Below are positions 1-7,892 of a DNA stretch of 64,000 nucleotides, one piece after another (positions within the stretch are counted from its first letter, which is position 1; each line of letters starts with the position of its first letter). The position numbers were made by a program, and so were the translations under genes. Origin of the DNA: Cellvibrio sp. 79 (GTDB lineage Bacteria > Pseudomonadota > Gammaproteobacteria > Pseudomonadales > Cellvibrionaceae); assembly GCA_003056245.1 (NCBI GenBank), contig MVDH01000004.1:62001-126000 (forward strand), read 5' to 3'. The notes beneath the pieces are model-generated. The model was not told the origin of the DNA. It did not search any database and saw nothing but the letters and a program-made list of their open reading frames with translations.

Positions 1-1652
1 GTGTTGCATTGCCCTGGCTGGCGATTGTGTTGAGTATCGTCTGGACACTGGGTTTTATGGGGCACATGGGCATTATGCAAAGTGTGGTCACATCTATGTT
101 GCCCGCGTTGCTGGTGATTATTGGTAGCTGTTTCGCCATCCATATTATGTTGCATTATTACAAAGCAACGGCGGATAAAAATATTACGCCCAGGGACGCT
201 GCCTATGTTTCTGTCGTTCATCTTATTCGCCCACTAGTGCTTGCCGGTGTTACCAGTTCATTGGGTGCCAGTAGCCTGGTGGTATTTGAAGTGTTATCGA
301 TTCGTGAATTCGGATTAATTTTTACCATTGCCATTTTGTTTTCACTGTTTCTGTGCATGACTGTTATTCCTGCCTTCCTGGCGTTATTAAAAGTACAAGT
401 TCGGGATATGGATGACATTAAAGGCACTCAATGGCTTACCGGATTTTTGCGTTGGTCAACCGATATCAGTGTTCGTCGGCCATGGATAGTGCTCAGTATT
501 TTCATCGTAATTTTTGCTGTGTCGCTGGTGGGTATCAGCAGAATTAAAACCGGCCTTGATGTCGCCAGTATATTTCCGGATGGTCATCGCGGAAAAGTTT
601 CACTGGATTCTTTCGGCGAAAACCTGGGTGGTGTGCGCGTGCTGAGCGTGATGATTGAGGCACCGGAATCAGAAGGAATTAAAAGCCCTGAATACCTGAA
701 AAAAATTGCTGATTTTGAGCAATTTATGAAAGAGCAACATGGCGTCGGGCATGTTACGTCGTTCACCGATGTGGTAATGCAAGTTGCAAAATCCCTGCAT
801 CCCGAATGGGGCGGAGTGGGGCGTATTCCGGAAACCCAGGATGAAATTGCGCAGTATTTATTTCTCTATGATATTTCCGGTACACCCGGCGATTTCGCCA
901 ATCTGGTTGACTACGATTATCGTCGTGCGCGAATTCAAATCACCCTCGATACATCAGATCCGGATGATCACAGGCGTATTTACCAAACGGCCCGTGACTA
1001 TTGGGATAAAAATTTACCGGCAGCAGGTAAAGCAGAATTTGGTGGCGACACTTTATTCTGGATTGCTCAATCCGCTTATGTTGTTGAAGGAAAAATCTGG
1101 AATGTTATTACATCGGTCTTCACCATTCTTCTGTTTGTTGCACTGGTGTATCGATCACTGACTGCCGGATGGGTGAGTGTGATCCCGGTGGTTATTGGTG
1201 GTGTTGTTACATTCGGAATTATGGGCTTCTGTGGTATTCGCCTTGATATCGCAGCTGCATGTATATCCGGTGTGACTGCGGGTATAGGTATCGATTTCTC
1301 ACTGCATTATCTCGATAGTATTCGTAAATATGGACGATCCGGCTCAACGATTAAAGTTGCTTGCGATGAAACACAAATGCTGGTTGGCAGGGCGATTGTT
1401 TATGACGCACTCACCAATACTCTCGGCTTCCTGGTAGTAACACTTTCCGGGTTTGTGATTGTTAAAAACTTCGGCTACTTGCTGGCCATCGCAATGGCAA
1501 CAACGTCAATCACGGTCATTGTCTTAATGCCGGTATTGTTGTTATTAGTGAAGCCCAAATTTATCTCTACGGATGCCGCTTTCTGGCGAGTCAGGCCTAT
1601 CGCCAAATCCACAGATTCTATTCCTGAAAATATTTCCACTGCGATTAACTAA
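1..1652 (+). CDS. RND/MMPL-family exporter, C-terminal part (5' end outside window)
   Basis: The reading frame is open from the window edge, so the true start lies upstream; about 548 residues are visible of a family usually near 750-800. Hydrophobic segments come in two groups separated by a large periplasmic loop (about 560-1090 in DNA), which is the repeated RND layout: three helices before 400, one near 480-540, the loop, then five helices from about 1095 to 1550. The glycine-rich segment near 1255-1310 ending in GIGIDFSLHY is typical of RND/MMPL lipid exporters. It is followed 17 bp later by a LolA-like gene and an outer-membrane barrel gene, an arrangement seen with exporters of lipids or lipid-like metabolites. 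The substrate cannot be read from the sequence. Family confident; role inferred. Confidence 0.85.
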   Translation, partial: VALPWLAIVLSIVWTLGFMGHMGIMQSVVTSMLPALLVIIGSCFAIHIMLHYYKATADKNITPRDAAYVSVVHLIRPLVLAGVTSSLGASSLVVFEVLSIREFGLIFTIAILFSLFLCMTVIPAFLALLKVQVRDMDDIKGTQWLTGFLRWSTDISVRRPWIVLSIFIVIFAVSLVGISRIKTGLDVASIFPDGHRGKVSLDSFGENLGGVRVLSVMIEAPESEGIKSPEYLKKIADFEQFMKEQHGVGHVTSFTDVVMQVAKSLHPEWGGVGRIPETQDEIAQYLFLYDISGTPGDFANLVDYDYRRARIQITLDTSDPDDHRRIYQTARDYWDKNLPAAGKAEFGGDTLFWIAQSAYVVEGKIWNVITSVFTILLFVALVYRSLTAGWVSVIPVVIGGVVTFGIMGFCGIRLDIAAACISGVTAGIGIDFSLHYLDSIRKYGRSGSTIKVACDETQMLVGRAIVYDALTNTLGFLVVTLSGFVIVKNFGYLLAIAMATTSITVIVLMPVLLLLVKPKFISTDAAFWRVRPIAKSTDSIPENISTAIN

Positions 1653-1669
1653 AATTTAGAGGAGTTGTT

Positions 1670-2503
1670 ATGTTGAAAAAACACTTGGTCGCGATACTTT
1701 TATTATCGTCTGCGTCTTCCTGCGTGCTTGCTAATATGAGCCCTAAAGATGTCATGCTGGCTAACGAGGCTTCACGTAAAAGTATTACTGAAATGTCTAA
1801 TATGAAAATGACATTAACCAACGCAAAAGGCGATTCCCGTGTGCGCGATGTACTGTTGCTGATTGATGACAGTAACCCTCTTGCACGAAAAACCTACTTG
1901 CACTTTGAAACACCACGCGATGTGAAAGATGTACGTATTTTGACGCTTGAGTCAGAAGCACTCGAGTCGGATGATGACCGCTGGTTATATTTGCCGGCAA
2001 TGAAAAAAGTTCGTCGTATTTCTGCGTCCAATAAAGGAGAAAGTTTTATGGGAACTGATTTCAGTTACGAAGATTTTGAAATTGCCGATGGTGTTGTCGG
2101 TTCGCAAAATCATAAGTACACGCTGTTGCGCGAAGAAGAAATAGAGGATGCCCTCGGTGTTAAAAAAGCATGTTGGGTTATCGAAGCGATTCCGGTCACG
2201 GAACGGCAAATAAAGGAGAGCGAAAATAGCAAGCGCATTATCTGGGTTGATAAGCAGCACTATGCCGCAATCCAGGAACATTATTTCAACAAAAATGGTG
2301 TGCTATTTAAAAAGAGAACATCATCAGACGTAAGGCCTTACCCGGCATCTGGAGAAAAAACCGTATGGCGCCCAATGCGTATTGAAATGATGACAGTTGC
2401 TACCGGCCATAAAACAACCGTATTACTTAATGATTTCAAAGTTGATGAGGACATTTCTCCAAAACTGTTCACTCGTCAATATGTAGAAACCAATAAGTTG
2501 TAA
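1670..2503 (+). CDS. LolA-like outer membrane lipoprotein-sorting family protein
   Basis: 277 residues with a signal peptide (cleavage probably after VLA near residue 21). The rest matches the LolA-like fold family often annotated outer membrane lipoprotein-sorting protein: the region around DDRWLYLPAMKKVRRI and the following FMGTDFSYEDFE are characteristic. These periplasmic proteins are usually encoded beside RND/MMPL exporters and are thought to carry or bind a lipid substrate. The ATG has a good ribosome site (GAGG about 8 bp upstream) and lies 17 bp after the exporter stop, so it is co-transcribed. It is not the housekeeping LolA, which is shorter and sits with other genes. Substrate unknown. 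Confidence 0.85.
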   Translation: MLKKHLVAILLLSSASSCVLANMSPKDVMLANEASRKSITEMSNMKMTLTNAKGDSRVRDVLLLIDDSNPLARKTYLHFETPRDVKDVRILTLESEALESDDDRWLYLPAMKKVRRISASNKGESFMGTDFSYEDFEIADGVVGSQNHKYTLLREEEIEDALGVKKACWVIEAIPVTERQIKESENSKRIIWVDKQHYAAIQEHYFNKNGVLFKKRTSSDVRPYPASGEKTVWRPMRIEMMTVATGHKTTVLLNDFKVDEDISPKLFTRQYVETNKL

Positions 2504-2610
2504 TCAGAGTGGGGCGGCCGGAGCGAATAATCCGGTTGCCTCACATTTTTTCATAACCACGGGTAAGGTTTTGTTCTGACACTACCAGGGATCATAGGAA
2601 TTTTTTCAGC

Positions 2611-3969
2611 GTGTTAATAAAGAATAGAGAATCCGTTTTTGCAGGGATGGTGATATTAGTTGCCTGTGTTACCAGTGGACAAATGGCATTAGCAGAAGAA
2701 TCTGGTATTTCCATTGAAGATGTCGGTGGTAAAGTACGCACAGAATATGCCCGCCAATCACATAATGATGAAGATAAAACAACGGTAATACTTGAGCCGG
2801 AGTTGGAGCTCAATTTGGGTGATGAATCCTCCTTGTTTATTAAACCCCGGTTAAATTTTTCGCCCACAGCAGATTTTAACGCTATTTATGATGATCAAAT
2901 GGAGCGCTCTGATTGGTCACAGATAGAACGCTTTAATGATTATTTTACTGCTGAGTTACGTGATTTTTATATCGAGACTCCTCTTGGCGAGGGGCATTTA
3001 ACAGTGGGGAAGCAACAAGTATTTTGGGGAACCGCTGACGGTTTGCGCGTGTTGGATGTTATCAATCCAGTGGATTTAAGTAATTTCATTATGGCGGAAC
3101 CAGTTGATTCACGTATTCCGATTTGGATGGTGAATTATCAACGCAGCTTTGATTGGACGGATATCCAATTGTTATGGGTTCCGGACAACACCTATAACGA
3201 TTATACAGCGGAAACTGATTGGTATTACCTGACTTCGCCCAAGATTGTCCCCGGCCCGCCGCCACCTGGCGTACCGGTACAGGTTAATCCGGTAGATAGA
3301 AGGGAGGGTAATTTATTGGATGAGTCGGATTACGGTGTACGCTTCACTTCTGTTGTTGGCGGTTGGGATTTAACGTTTAATTATTTATATCATTACGATG
3401 ATGATTTAATTGTTAAAAGCCATCTCGAAAATACCGGGCAAGGCCCGTTGATCCAGGTTAATCCAACCTATGAACGCAGTCATTTACTGGGCGGTAGTTT
3501 TGCAGTTGCTTCAGGTGCGTTTGTTTATCGTTCCGAGTACGGGTACAACTCTGATAAATACATTTTGTCAAATAATCCGCAGTCGAAAGGCGGTGTAGAA
3601 AACCTGCAGGATTTTAGTTATGTGCTCGGTGTTGATTGGTCCGGTATAACAAATCATTTTTTCAGTGCGCAATTTTTTCAAAGTATTTTACGTGGCAATA
3701 CACAGGGGTTAGTGCGAGACCGTGTGGACTCCACGTTTACGTTAAATATAAGTCGTAACATGCGCAACGAGACCTGGAGGGTTGAAGGATTGTATTTGTA
3801 TAGCCTCAATGACAAGGATTCAGCATTGCGGACCCGTGTCAAATATAGCTATGACGATAAGACAGCGTTCTATCTCCAATATGAAAATTACACCGGTATG
3901 GTTGATGGTGTGTTTGGGCAATTCAGGGATAAAGATCGGGTTTTGTTTTATTTTGACCGGTATTTTTAA
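2611..3969 (+). CDS. Outer-membrane beta-barrel protein (DUF1302-like)
   Basis: 452 residues from a GTG start with an AGGA site about 12 bp upstream. The N-terminus is a signal peptide (ending near ALA, residue 28). The body alternates aromatic and polar residues in beta-strand fashion and the protein ends in the hydrophobic-aromatic stretch FYFDRYF, the expected C-terminal signature of a barrel inserted by the BAM complex. The early segment on GKQQVFWGTADGLRVLDVINP resembles DUF1302-type barrels, which accompany RND exporters and LolA-like proteins. It is probably the outer-membrane part of the export route begun by the two preceding genes. A 107-bp gap separates it from the LolA-like gene; no clear terminator is seen there. 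Confidence 0.7.
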   Translation: MLIKNRESVFAGMVILVACVTSGQMALAEESGISIEDVGGKVRTEYARQSHNDEDKTTVILEPELELNLGDESSLFIKPRLNFSPTADFNAIYDDQMERSDWSQIERFNDYFTAELRDFYIETPLGEGHLTVGKQQVFWGTADGLRVLDVINPVDLSNFIMAEPVDSRIPIWMVNYQRSFDWTDIQLLWVPDNTYNDYTAETDWYYLTSPKIVPGPPPPGVPVQVNPVDRREGNLLDESDYGVRFTSVVGGWDLTFNYLYHYDDDLIVKSHLENTGQGPLIQVNPTYERSHLLGGSFAVASGAFVYRSEYGYNSDKYILSNNPQSKGGVENLQDFSYVLGVDWSGITNHFFSAQFFQSILRGNTQGLVRDRVDSTFTLNISRNMRNETWRVEGLYLYSLNDKDSALRTRVKYSYDDKTAFYLQYENYTGMVDGVFGQFRDKDRVLFYFDRYF

Positions 3970-3978
3970 GGAGGAGTC

Positions 3979-4719
3979 ATGCAGTTATTTTGTTTGCCCT
4001 ATGCTGGGGCTGGTGCATCGGCATTCCGGTGTATGAAGGAAACTTTACCAAGTTCTATAGAGGTATGCCCTTTACATCTTCCAGGGCGAGAGCATCGTTA
4101 CTCTGCACCATTAATCAATCAATCGTTTGAACTAATTCCACAATTGGCTCGACAGCTACAAGCTGAAGTGAAAGGTGATTATGCTATTTATGGTCATAGC
4201 ATGGGGTCGCTATTAGGATTTGAATTAATTCGTTTTTTGCGGCGCAATAGCTTTTTAATGCCGGTGCATTTTTTTGCTGCTGCGCGCGGTGCGCCATCAC
4301 TCAGCGGTGAATATGAGCATTTCAGCGGTTTGGATGACAATGAGTTCATTGCCAGAATTGGCCAGTTTGGAGGTTTACCGGAAAAAATTTTAACCAACCG
4401 GGAGATTATGAATATTGTATTGCCCGTGTTGCGCAGCGATTTTCAGTTATTGGATAGTTATCAATATTTTGAGGAGCATCCGCTGCCGGTGCCTTTAACC
4501 AGTATCCATGGAGCGACGGATGCTACAGTCCAACGGGCGTGGGTACAATCCTGGCAATATGAAACATCAGGCAGCTACTTCCATCATACGATAAAGGGGA
4601 ATCATTTTTTTATTAATGATCCTTGCTCATCGGTTTTCGACATTATTGCCACCACACTTTTCCCCGAGCGCATTGAGAATCCCGTTGCGCAGGAAAATTT
4701 TTTAATTCCTGCAATGTGA
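3979..4719 (+). CDS. Type II thioesterase (GrsT/RifR family)
   Basis: 246 residues, alpha/beta-hydrolase. The N-terminal FCLPYAGAGASAF is the family signature, the nucleophile is Ser74 in GHSMGS, and the acid and histidine are in GATDATV and GNHFF. Type II thioesterases remove misloaded or stalled acyl groups from carrier proteins of non-ribosomal peptide or polyketide synthases. The start codon has a near-perfect Shine-Dalgarno (TAAGGAGGAG, 5 bp upstream) and lies 9 bp after the barrel gene, so the four genes form one operon. No synthase is in the window; it would be expected to the left. A compound-specific hydrolase acting on an exported acyl-thioester is the alternative. Confidence 0.88.
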   Translation: MQLFCLPYAGAGASAFRCMKETLPSSIEVCPLHLPGREHRYSAPLINQSFELIPQLARQLQAEVKGDYAIYGHSMGSLLGFELIRFLRRNSFLMPVHFFAAARGAPSLSGEYEHFSGLDDNEFIARIGQFGGLPEKILTNREIMNIVLPVLRSDFQLLDSYQYFEEHPLPVPLTSIHGATDATVQRAWVQSWQYETSGSYFHHTIKGNHFFINDPCSSVFDIIATTLFPERIENPVAQENFLIPAM

Positions 4720-4819
4720 TTGCCTTTGATTTATAAAGGCAGGGAGCTGCAATTGCTTTTTATTTTTAATCGCTGTCTGGATGGATAAAGTGTCAAAATC
4801 ACCATAAATTCATTTTCAA

Positions 4820-4860
4820 TGTAAAGCTTGCTTGACATCAACTTTTGTTATCATTACATT
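4820..4860 (+). promoter_or_regulatory. Sigma-70 promoter with overlapping palindromic operator
   Basis: TTGACA (4832-4837), 17 bp, TACATT (4855-4860) is a near-consensus promoter 39 bp upstream of the 4-TM gene start. The near-perfect 18-bp inverted repeat TGTAAAGCTTGCTTGACA (4820-4837, one mismatched pair) covers the -35 box. A second inverted repeat, CAATGTAA (4817-4824) and TTACATTG (4854-4861), brackets the promoter. Repressor control is inferred; the XRE gene at 6439 in the same unit is the obvious candidate. Confidence 0.65.
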
Positions 4861-4898
4861 GCAGCAAGTTCTCTTTGATAAGAAAAGGAATATTGTTA

Positions 4899-5294
4899 AT
4901 GAACGATACTTCGCGCGAAAAGCTGGACGTTGTCTATCTTGCAAGAATTATTATCGGGCTGGTTGTTTTGCTCGCCGCTGTAGCTGTTGCTCTGTCTTTA
5001 CCCTTCATTTCACATAGTATTAGTCGTTATTCGGTTCTAATTATTCTGGCTATTTTTGCGTTTTCCCTAATTCCTGCGATCAGGTTTTTCTATCGTCGCA
5101 TGGATGAAATGCAAAAATTAATTCATCAATCCTCCAGCACAATGACGTTAGCTTTTTTGGCCTTTGCGGCTTTTGTGGTTGGCGTTTTGCAATCCGCAGA
5201 AATTATTCCTCGATTTAATGAGTTTTGGTCCTTCGGGGTAATTGTGGTTGTGTGGGGAATTAATCTGATGTTGAGTGATAAACATTATAAATAA
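4899..5294 (+). CDS. Small four-helix membrane protein, unknown function
   Basis: 131 residues when started at the ATG with AAAAGGAA 9 bp upstream; a longer in-frame ORF begins at 4845 but would include the promoter -10 region. Four hydrophobic helices (about 14-37, 44-61, 79-100, 104-124), with a charged cytoplasmic stretch RRMDEMQKLIHQSS between helices two and three. Proteins of this size and layout are often encoded with small XRE regulators of the COG1476 type, and such a regulator lies two genes downstream. No catalytic motif is visible. It leads the operon controlled by the operator at 4820. Confidence 0.75.
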   Translation: MNDTSREKLDVVYLARIIIGLVVLLAAVAVALSLPFISHSISRYSVLIILAIFAFSLIPAIRFFYRRMDEMQKLIHQSSSTMTLAFLAFAAFVVGVLQSAEIIPRFNEFWSFGVIVVVWGINLMLSDKHYK

Positions 5295-5314
5295 ATGTAG
5301 AAGGGACGTTAACA

Positions 5315-6382
5315 ATGAGTAATGCAAACATAACTGTTTTAGTAACTGGCGCTGCGGGATATCTGGGATCATGGATAGTCGAATACTTATTGCGTGATGG
5401 TTTTAAAGTAAACGGTACTATCCGCAGCTTCCAGGATAAATCAAAGTATCAACATTTATTAAAATTAGATGAAGAATATCCGGGTCAATTAAAGTTACAT
5501 GAGGCGGATTTACTGCAGGCTGGCAGCTTTGGTGATGCAATGAAGGGATGCGAAATAGTTATTCATGCGGCATCTCCGTATCTTTTTGAAAAACCGGAAA
5601 ATCCGGAGCAAGAATTGATCCGCCCGGCTATCGAAGGAACGCGCAATGTGCTGGAGGCGGTCAACAAAACAACTTCGGTGAAACGAGTGGTTTTAACGAG
5701 CAGTGTAGTCTCGCTTTACAGCGATGCATGTGAAGTTGATGAAAAGCGAAACTTCACAGTGCAGGAGAAGGATAATAATAATTCGAAAAACGCAGAATTG
5801 AATCCTTATGCGTACTCAAAAACCCAGGCTGAAGCCCTCGCGTGGGATATACAGAAACAGCAGCAGCGGTGGTCGTTGGTCACCATTCACCCCGGTGCAA
5901 TATTTGGCCCATCATTATCCAATCGTGGCGATTCAACGAGCGTCAATATGATGATCCAATTTTTAAATGGTTCCTTTCGCTCCGGCGTACCCAAATTATG
6001 GTTGGGGTTGGTGGATGTCCGTGATGTGGCTGAGGCGCACGTTCGTGCCGCTATTAATAACCAGGCCAAAAATCGCTATATCGTTGTTGCCGAAAGTTTG
6101 CGTTTGCTTGAAATAGCCAAATTGATGGCGGTAGAAAAGCTGGGTTTACCCAACAAATTACCAAAAGGTGAAGCGCCGAAGTTTTTGATGTGGCTGATAG
6201 CTCCATTTGTCGGCATGCAGAGAAGCTATGTGTCGCGAAATGTGAATTATCCACTGAAATTTAATAATGTGCGAAGCAAAATGGAGTTGGGAGTATCTTA
6301 CCGTAGCCCGGTACAAACACTGAATGACCATATTCAGCAAATTGTGAATGATGGTCTGCTCACAAGGGAGCTGGGCGTATAA
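5315..6382 (+). CDS. NAD(P)-dependent epimerase/dehydratase, dihydroflavonol-4-reductase-like extended SDR
   Basis: 355 residues. The Rossmann motif TGAAGYLG is at residues 11-18 and the active-site tyrosine and lysine in YAYSK. The sequence HAASPY and the overall layout match the extended SDRs related to dihydroflavonol reductases and aldehyde or methylglyoxal reductases. They reduce small ketones or aldehydes with NADPH; the actual substrate cannot be read. It lies 20 bp after the 4-TM gene with an AGAAGGGA site, and its stop codon overlaps the next possible start (TAATG at 6380-6384). Confidence 0.88.
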   Translation: MSNANITVLVTGAAGYLGSWIVEYLLRDGFKVNGTIRSFQDKSKYQHLLKLDEEYPGQLKLHEADLLQAGSFGDAMKGCEIVIHAASPYLFEKPENPEQELIRPAIEGTRNVLEAVNKTTSVKRVVLTSSVVSLYSDACEVDEKRNFTVQEKDNNNSKNAELNPYAYSKTQAEALAWDIQKQQQRWSLVTIHPGAIFGPSLSNRGDSTSVNMMIQFLNGSFRSGVPKLWLGLVDVRDVAEAHVRAAINNQAKNRYIVVAESLRLLEIAKLMAVEKLGLPNKLPKGEAPKFLMWLIAPFVGMQRSYVSRNVNYPLKFNNVRSKMELGVSYRSPVQTLNDHIQQIVNDGLLTRELGV

Positions 6383-6438
6383 TGCACCAGGCATTATTAA
6401 AAAGTAATTGGGCATATTCCTTGCGAGACTATTCTGCC

Positions 6439-6630
6439 ATGAATAATAACTTAAAAAATATTCGCCAGGAACGCGCATTAACCCAACAACAACTGGCTGA
6501 CGAATTATCGGTGAGTCGACAAACAATTATTTCTATTGAAAATGGAAAATATGATCCAAGCCTGCCGTTAGCATTTAAGTTGGCAATTTTTTTAGGTGTG
6601 AAAATTGAGGATATTTTTAAACCTGACTAA
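6439..6630 (+). CDS. Small XRE-family transcriptional regulator
   Basis: 63 residues from the ATG at 6439. Almost the whole protein is one helix-turn-helix: IRQERALTQQQLADELSVS then RQTIISIENGKYDPS, typical of COG1476 regulators. A longer start at 6382 (ATG overlapping the epimerase stop, with GGGAG upstream) would add 19 residues that do not resemble the family; translation coupling favours it, homology favours 6439. It probably represses its own operon by binding the palindrome at 4820-4837. The stop overlaps another ATG at 6630. Confidence 0.82.
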   Translation: MNNNLKNIRQERALTQQQLADELSVSRQTIISIENGKYDPSLPLAFKLAIFLGVKIEDIFKPD

Positions 6631-6779
6631 TGATGCCAGGTTTAAAAAGAATGAAAATTATGGGTGCCATGGATGGTTTGTCAATGGTTACAGGGATCTT
6701 TGCTGCTATGCCGTTAATTGTGTGCTGGCATATGCTGAAGCGATTAAAACATGGAGGTGTTAACAGTAGGTATTTAGCT

Positions 6780-7475
6780 ATGAATTGTTTAATTGTTGAA
6801 GATCATCCGGTCACCTTGTTAGGGTTGCGTGCAATTGTTAATGAGCATTTCCAACAGTGGTCAACTTATACTGCCTCCTCGATAGAAGAAGGATACGGGC
6901 ATATTAACAGTGTATCTGGAATCAAAACTGATTTTTTGATTTTGGGGTTGAGTGTTGAGACTTCCTCGAATCTTGGTGAGATTCAAAAATTTTTACAGTT
7001 GTTCCGTAAATTATCAATTCCCGGTCTGGTTATTGTTCCTCAGGATTGTGAAGACATTTTGTCGTTGTGCGAGGCAGAGGAGGTAGAGGGAATTATCCTG
7101 AAGTCCGATTCCATTCTAAAAATAGTACAGGCAATTAAAGTCACCAGTTGCGGCGGGCGTTATATGTGTATCGCCAGGATGCAAAAACCCAGGGAAGGTG
7201 GTGGTAGCTCAACCTCTTTTACTGAGCGTCAAAGGGACGTGGTTGATCTGGTATTAGCAGGTTACTCTAATAAAAAAATTGCCAATGCGCTTAACCTGAG
7301 TCAAGGCACGGTTAAAAATTATATGTTTGATCTGATGCGTATAATGCAGGTGAGTTCGCGTCTGGAGTTGGCAATCAAGTTGCGATCAACGGGATATTCA
7401 CCACGACTGAATGTCTCTGGCTACCATGAATTTCAATTGGGTCCTGTAGCTGAAATGCCTTCTTGTGTTGCTTGA
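6780..7475 (+). CDS. LuxR/NarL-type regulator with degenerate receiver domain
   Basis: 231 residues from the ATG at 6780, chosen because the receiver fold starts directly with MNCLIVEDHP; an in-frame extension to 6630 adds 50 residues with no domain. Residues 1-125 form a response-regulator receiver, and about 150-210 a LuxR helix-turn-helix (FTERQRDVVDLVLAGYSNKK, then GTVKNYM). The phosphoacceptor aspartate is missing: the strand normally reading LLDL reads ILGL (Gly56). The Thr/Ser switch position is Pro87. The acidic pair (Glu7, Asp8) and Lys108 remain. It probably works without phosphorylation. No sensor kinase is adjacent. Confidence 0.82.
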   Translation: MNCLIVEDHPVTLLGLRAIVNEHFQQWSTYTASSIEEGYGHINSVSGIKTDFLILGLSVETSSNLGEIQKFLQLFRKLSIPGLVIVPQDCEDILSLCEAEEVEGIILKSDSILKIVQAIKVTSCGGRYMCIARMQKPREGGGSSTSFTERQRDVVDLVLAGYSNKKIANALNLSQGTVKNYMFDLMRIMQVSSRLELAIKLRSTGYSPRLNVSGYHEFQLGPVAEMPSCVA

Positions 7476-7504
7476 GGACGGGTGCATCTCTTGAGTCCAA
7501 AAAG

Positions 7505-7531
7505 AAAAGCCAGGCGTTGGGCCGGGCTTTT
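7505..7531 (+). terminator. Rho-independent terminator after the LuxR-type gene
   Basis: AAAAGCC (7505-7511) pairs with GGCTTTT (7525-7531), with an inner GGC/GCC pair. It is 30 bp after the regulator stop. Confidence 0.55.
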
Positions 7532-7626
7532 GGTTGTATACTGTCGGGGATTTATTAATGATGCCTGGTACCTCATGTAGCCGATGATTCGGTACGTTAT
7601 GATTCAAAGCGGATTTAAATAAGCAT

Positions 7627-7830
7627 TCAAAAAAAGGATTGTTTCGTTTTTGATGCGCTCTTCTCATACCCAATATTGAGTCCATGAATTTCCGAATATT
7701 CCTCGGCTTGATGGGAAATCCCATAATCATCAAGTATTCTTGTGAACTTCTGGTTGGCGTAAACATGATCCGGATTATCATCGTATCTGCCCCAGTCCAT
7801 TTTGAAACCGATAAGGTTTCCGCTTAACGC
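7627..7830 (-). pseudogene. C-terminal remnant of an esterase (alpha/beta hydrolase)
   Basis: About 67 residues read in one minus-strand frame, with segments such as DWGRYDDNPDHVYANQKF and EEYSEIHG that resemble the C-terminal part of putative esterases. There the aspartate is part of the triad and an EAEEY-type segment precedes the catalytic-histidine region. No N-terminal hydrolase core, signal or GxSxG is found upstream; the frame runs directly into the terminator hairpin at 7845. It is best read as the tail of a decayed or deleted gene. The short antisense ORF over it (7398-7781, minus, other frame) has no family features. Confidence 0.5.
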
Positions 7831-7844
7831 GGTAGATGTAAAAT

Positions 7845-7877
7845 AAAAACCCGGCAAATAGCCGGGTTTTTATTTTT
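7845..7877. terminator. Bidirectional rho-independent terminator
   Basis: AAAAACCCGGC (7845-7855), loop AAATA, GCCGGGTTTTT (7861-7871), with T-rich tails on both strands. It sits just past the stop of the minus-strand PEP-CTERM gene. Confidence 0.85.
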
Positions 7878-7892
7878 GTGGTGTTAGGAAAA

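Noticed and set aside
4845-4898. Upstream start for the 4-TM gene
   Set aside because: It would start inside the promoter -10 element and lacks a ribosome site; the ATG at 4899 has a good one.
7398-7781. 127-codon minus-strand ORF over the regulator end
   Set aside because: Not in the esterase-like frame, overlaps the LuxR-type gene and the terminator, and has no family features.
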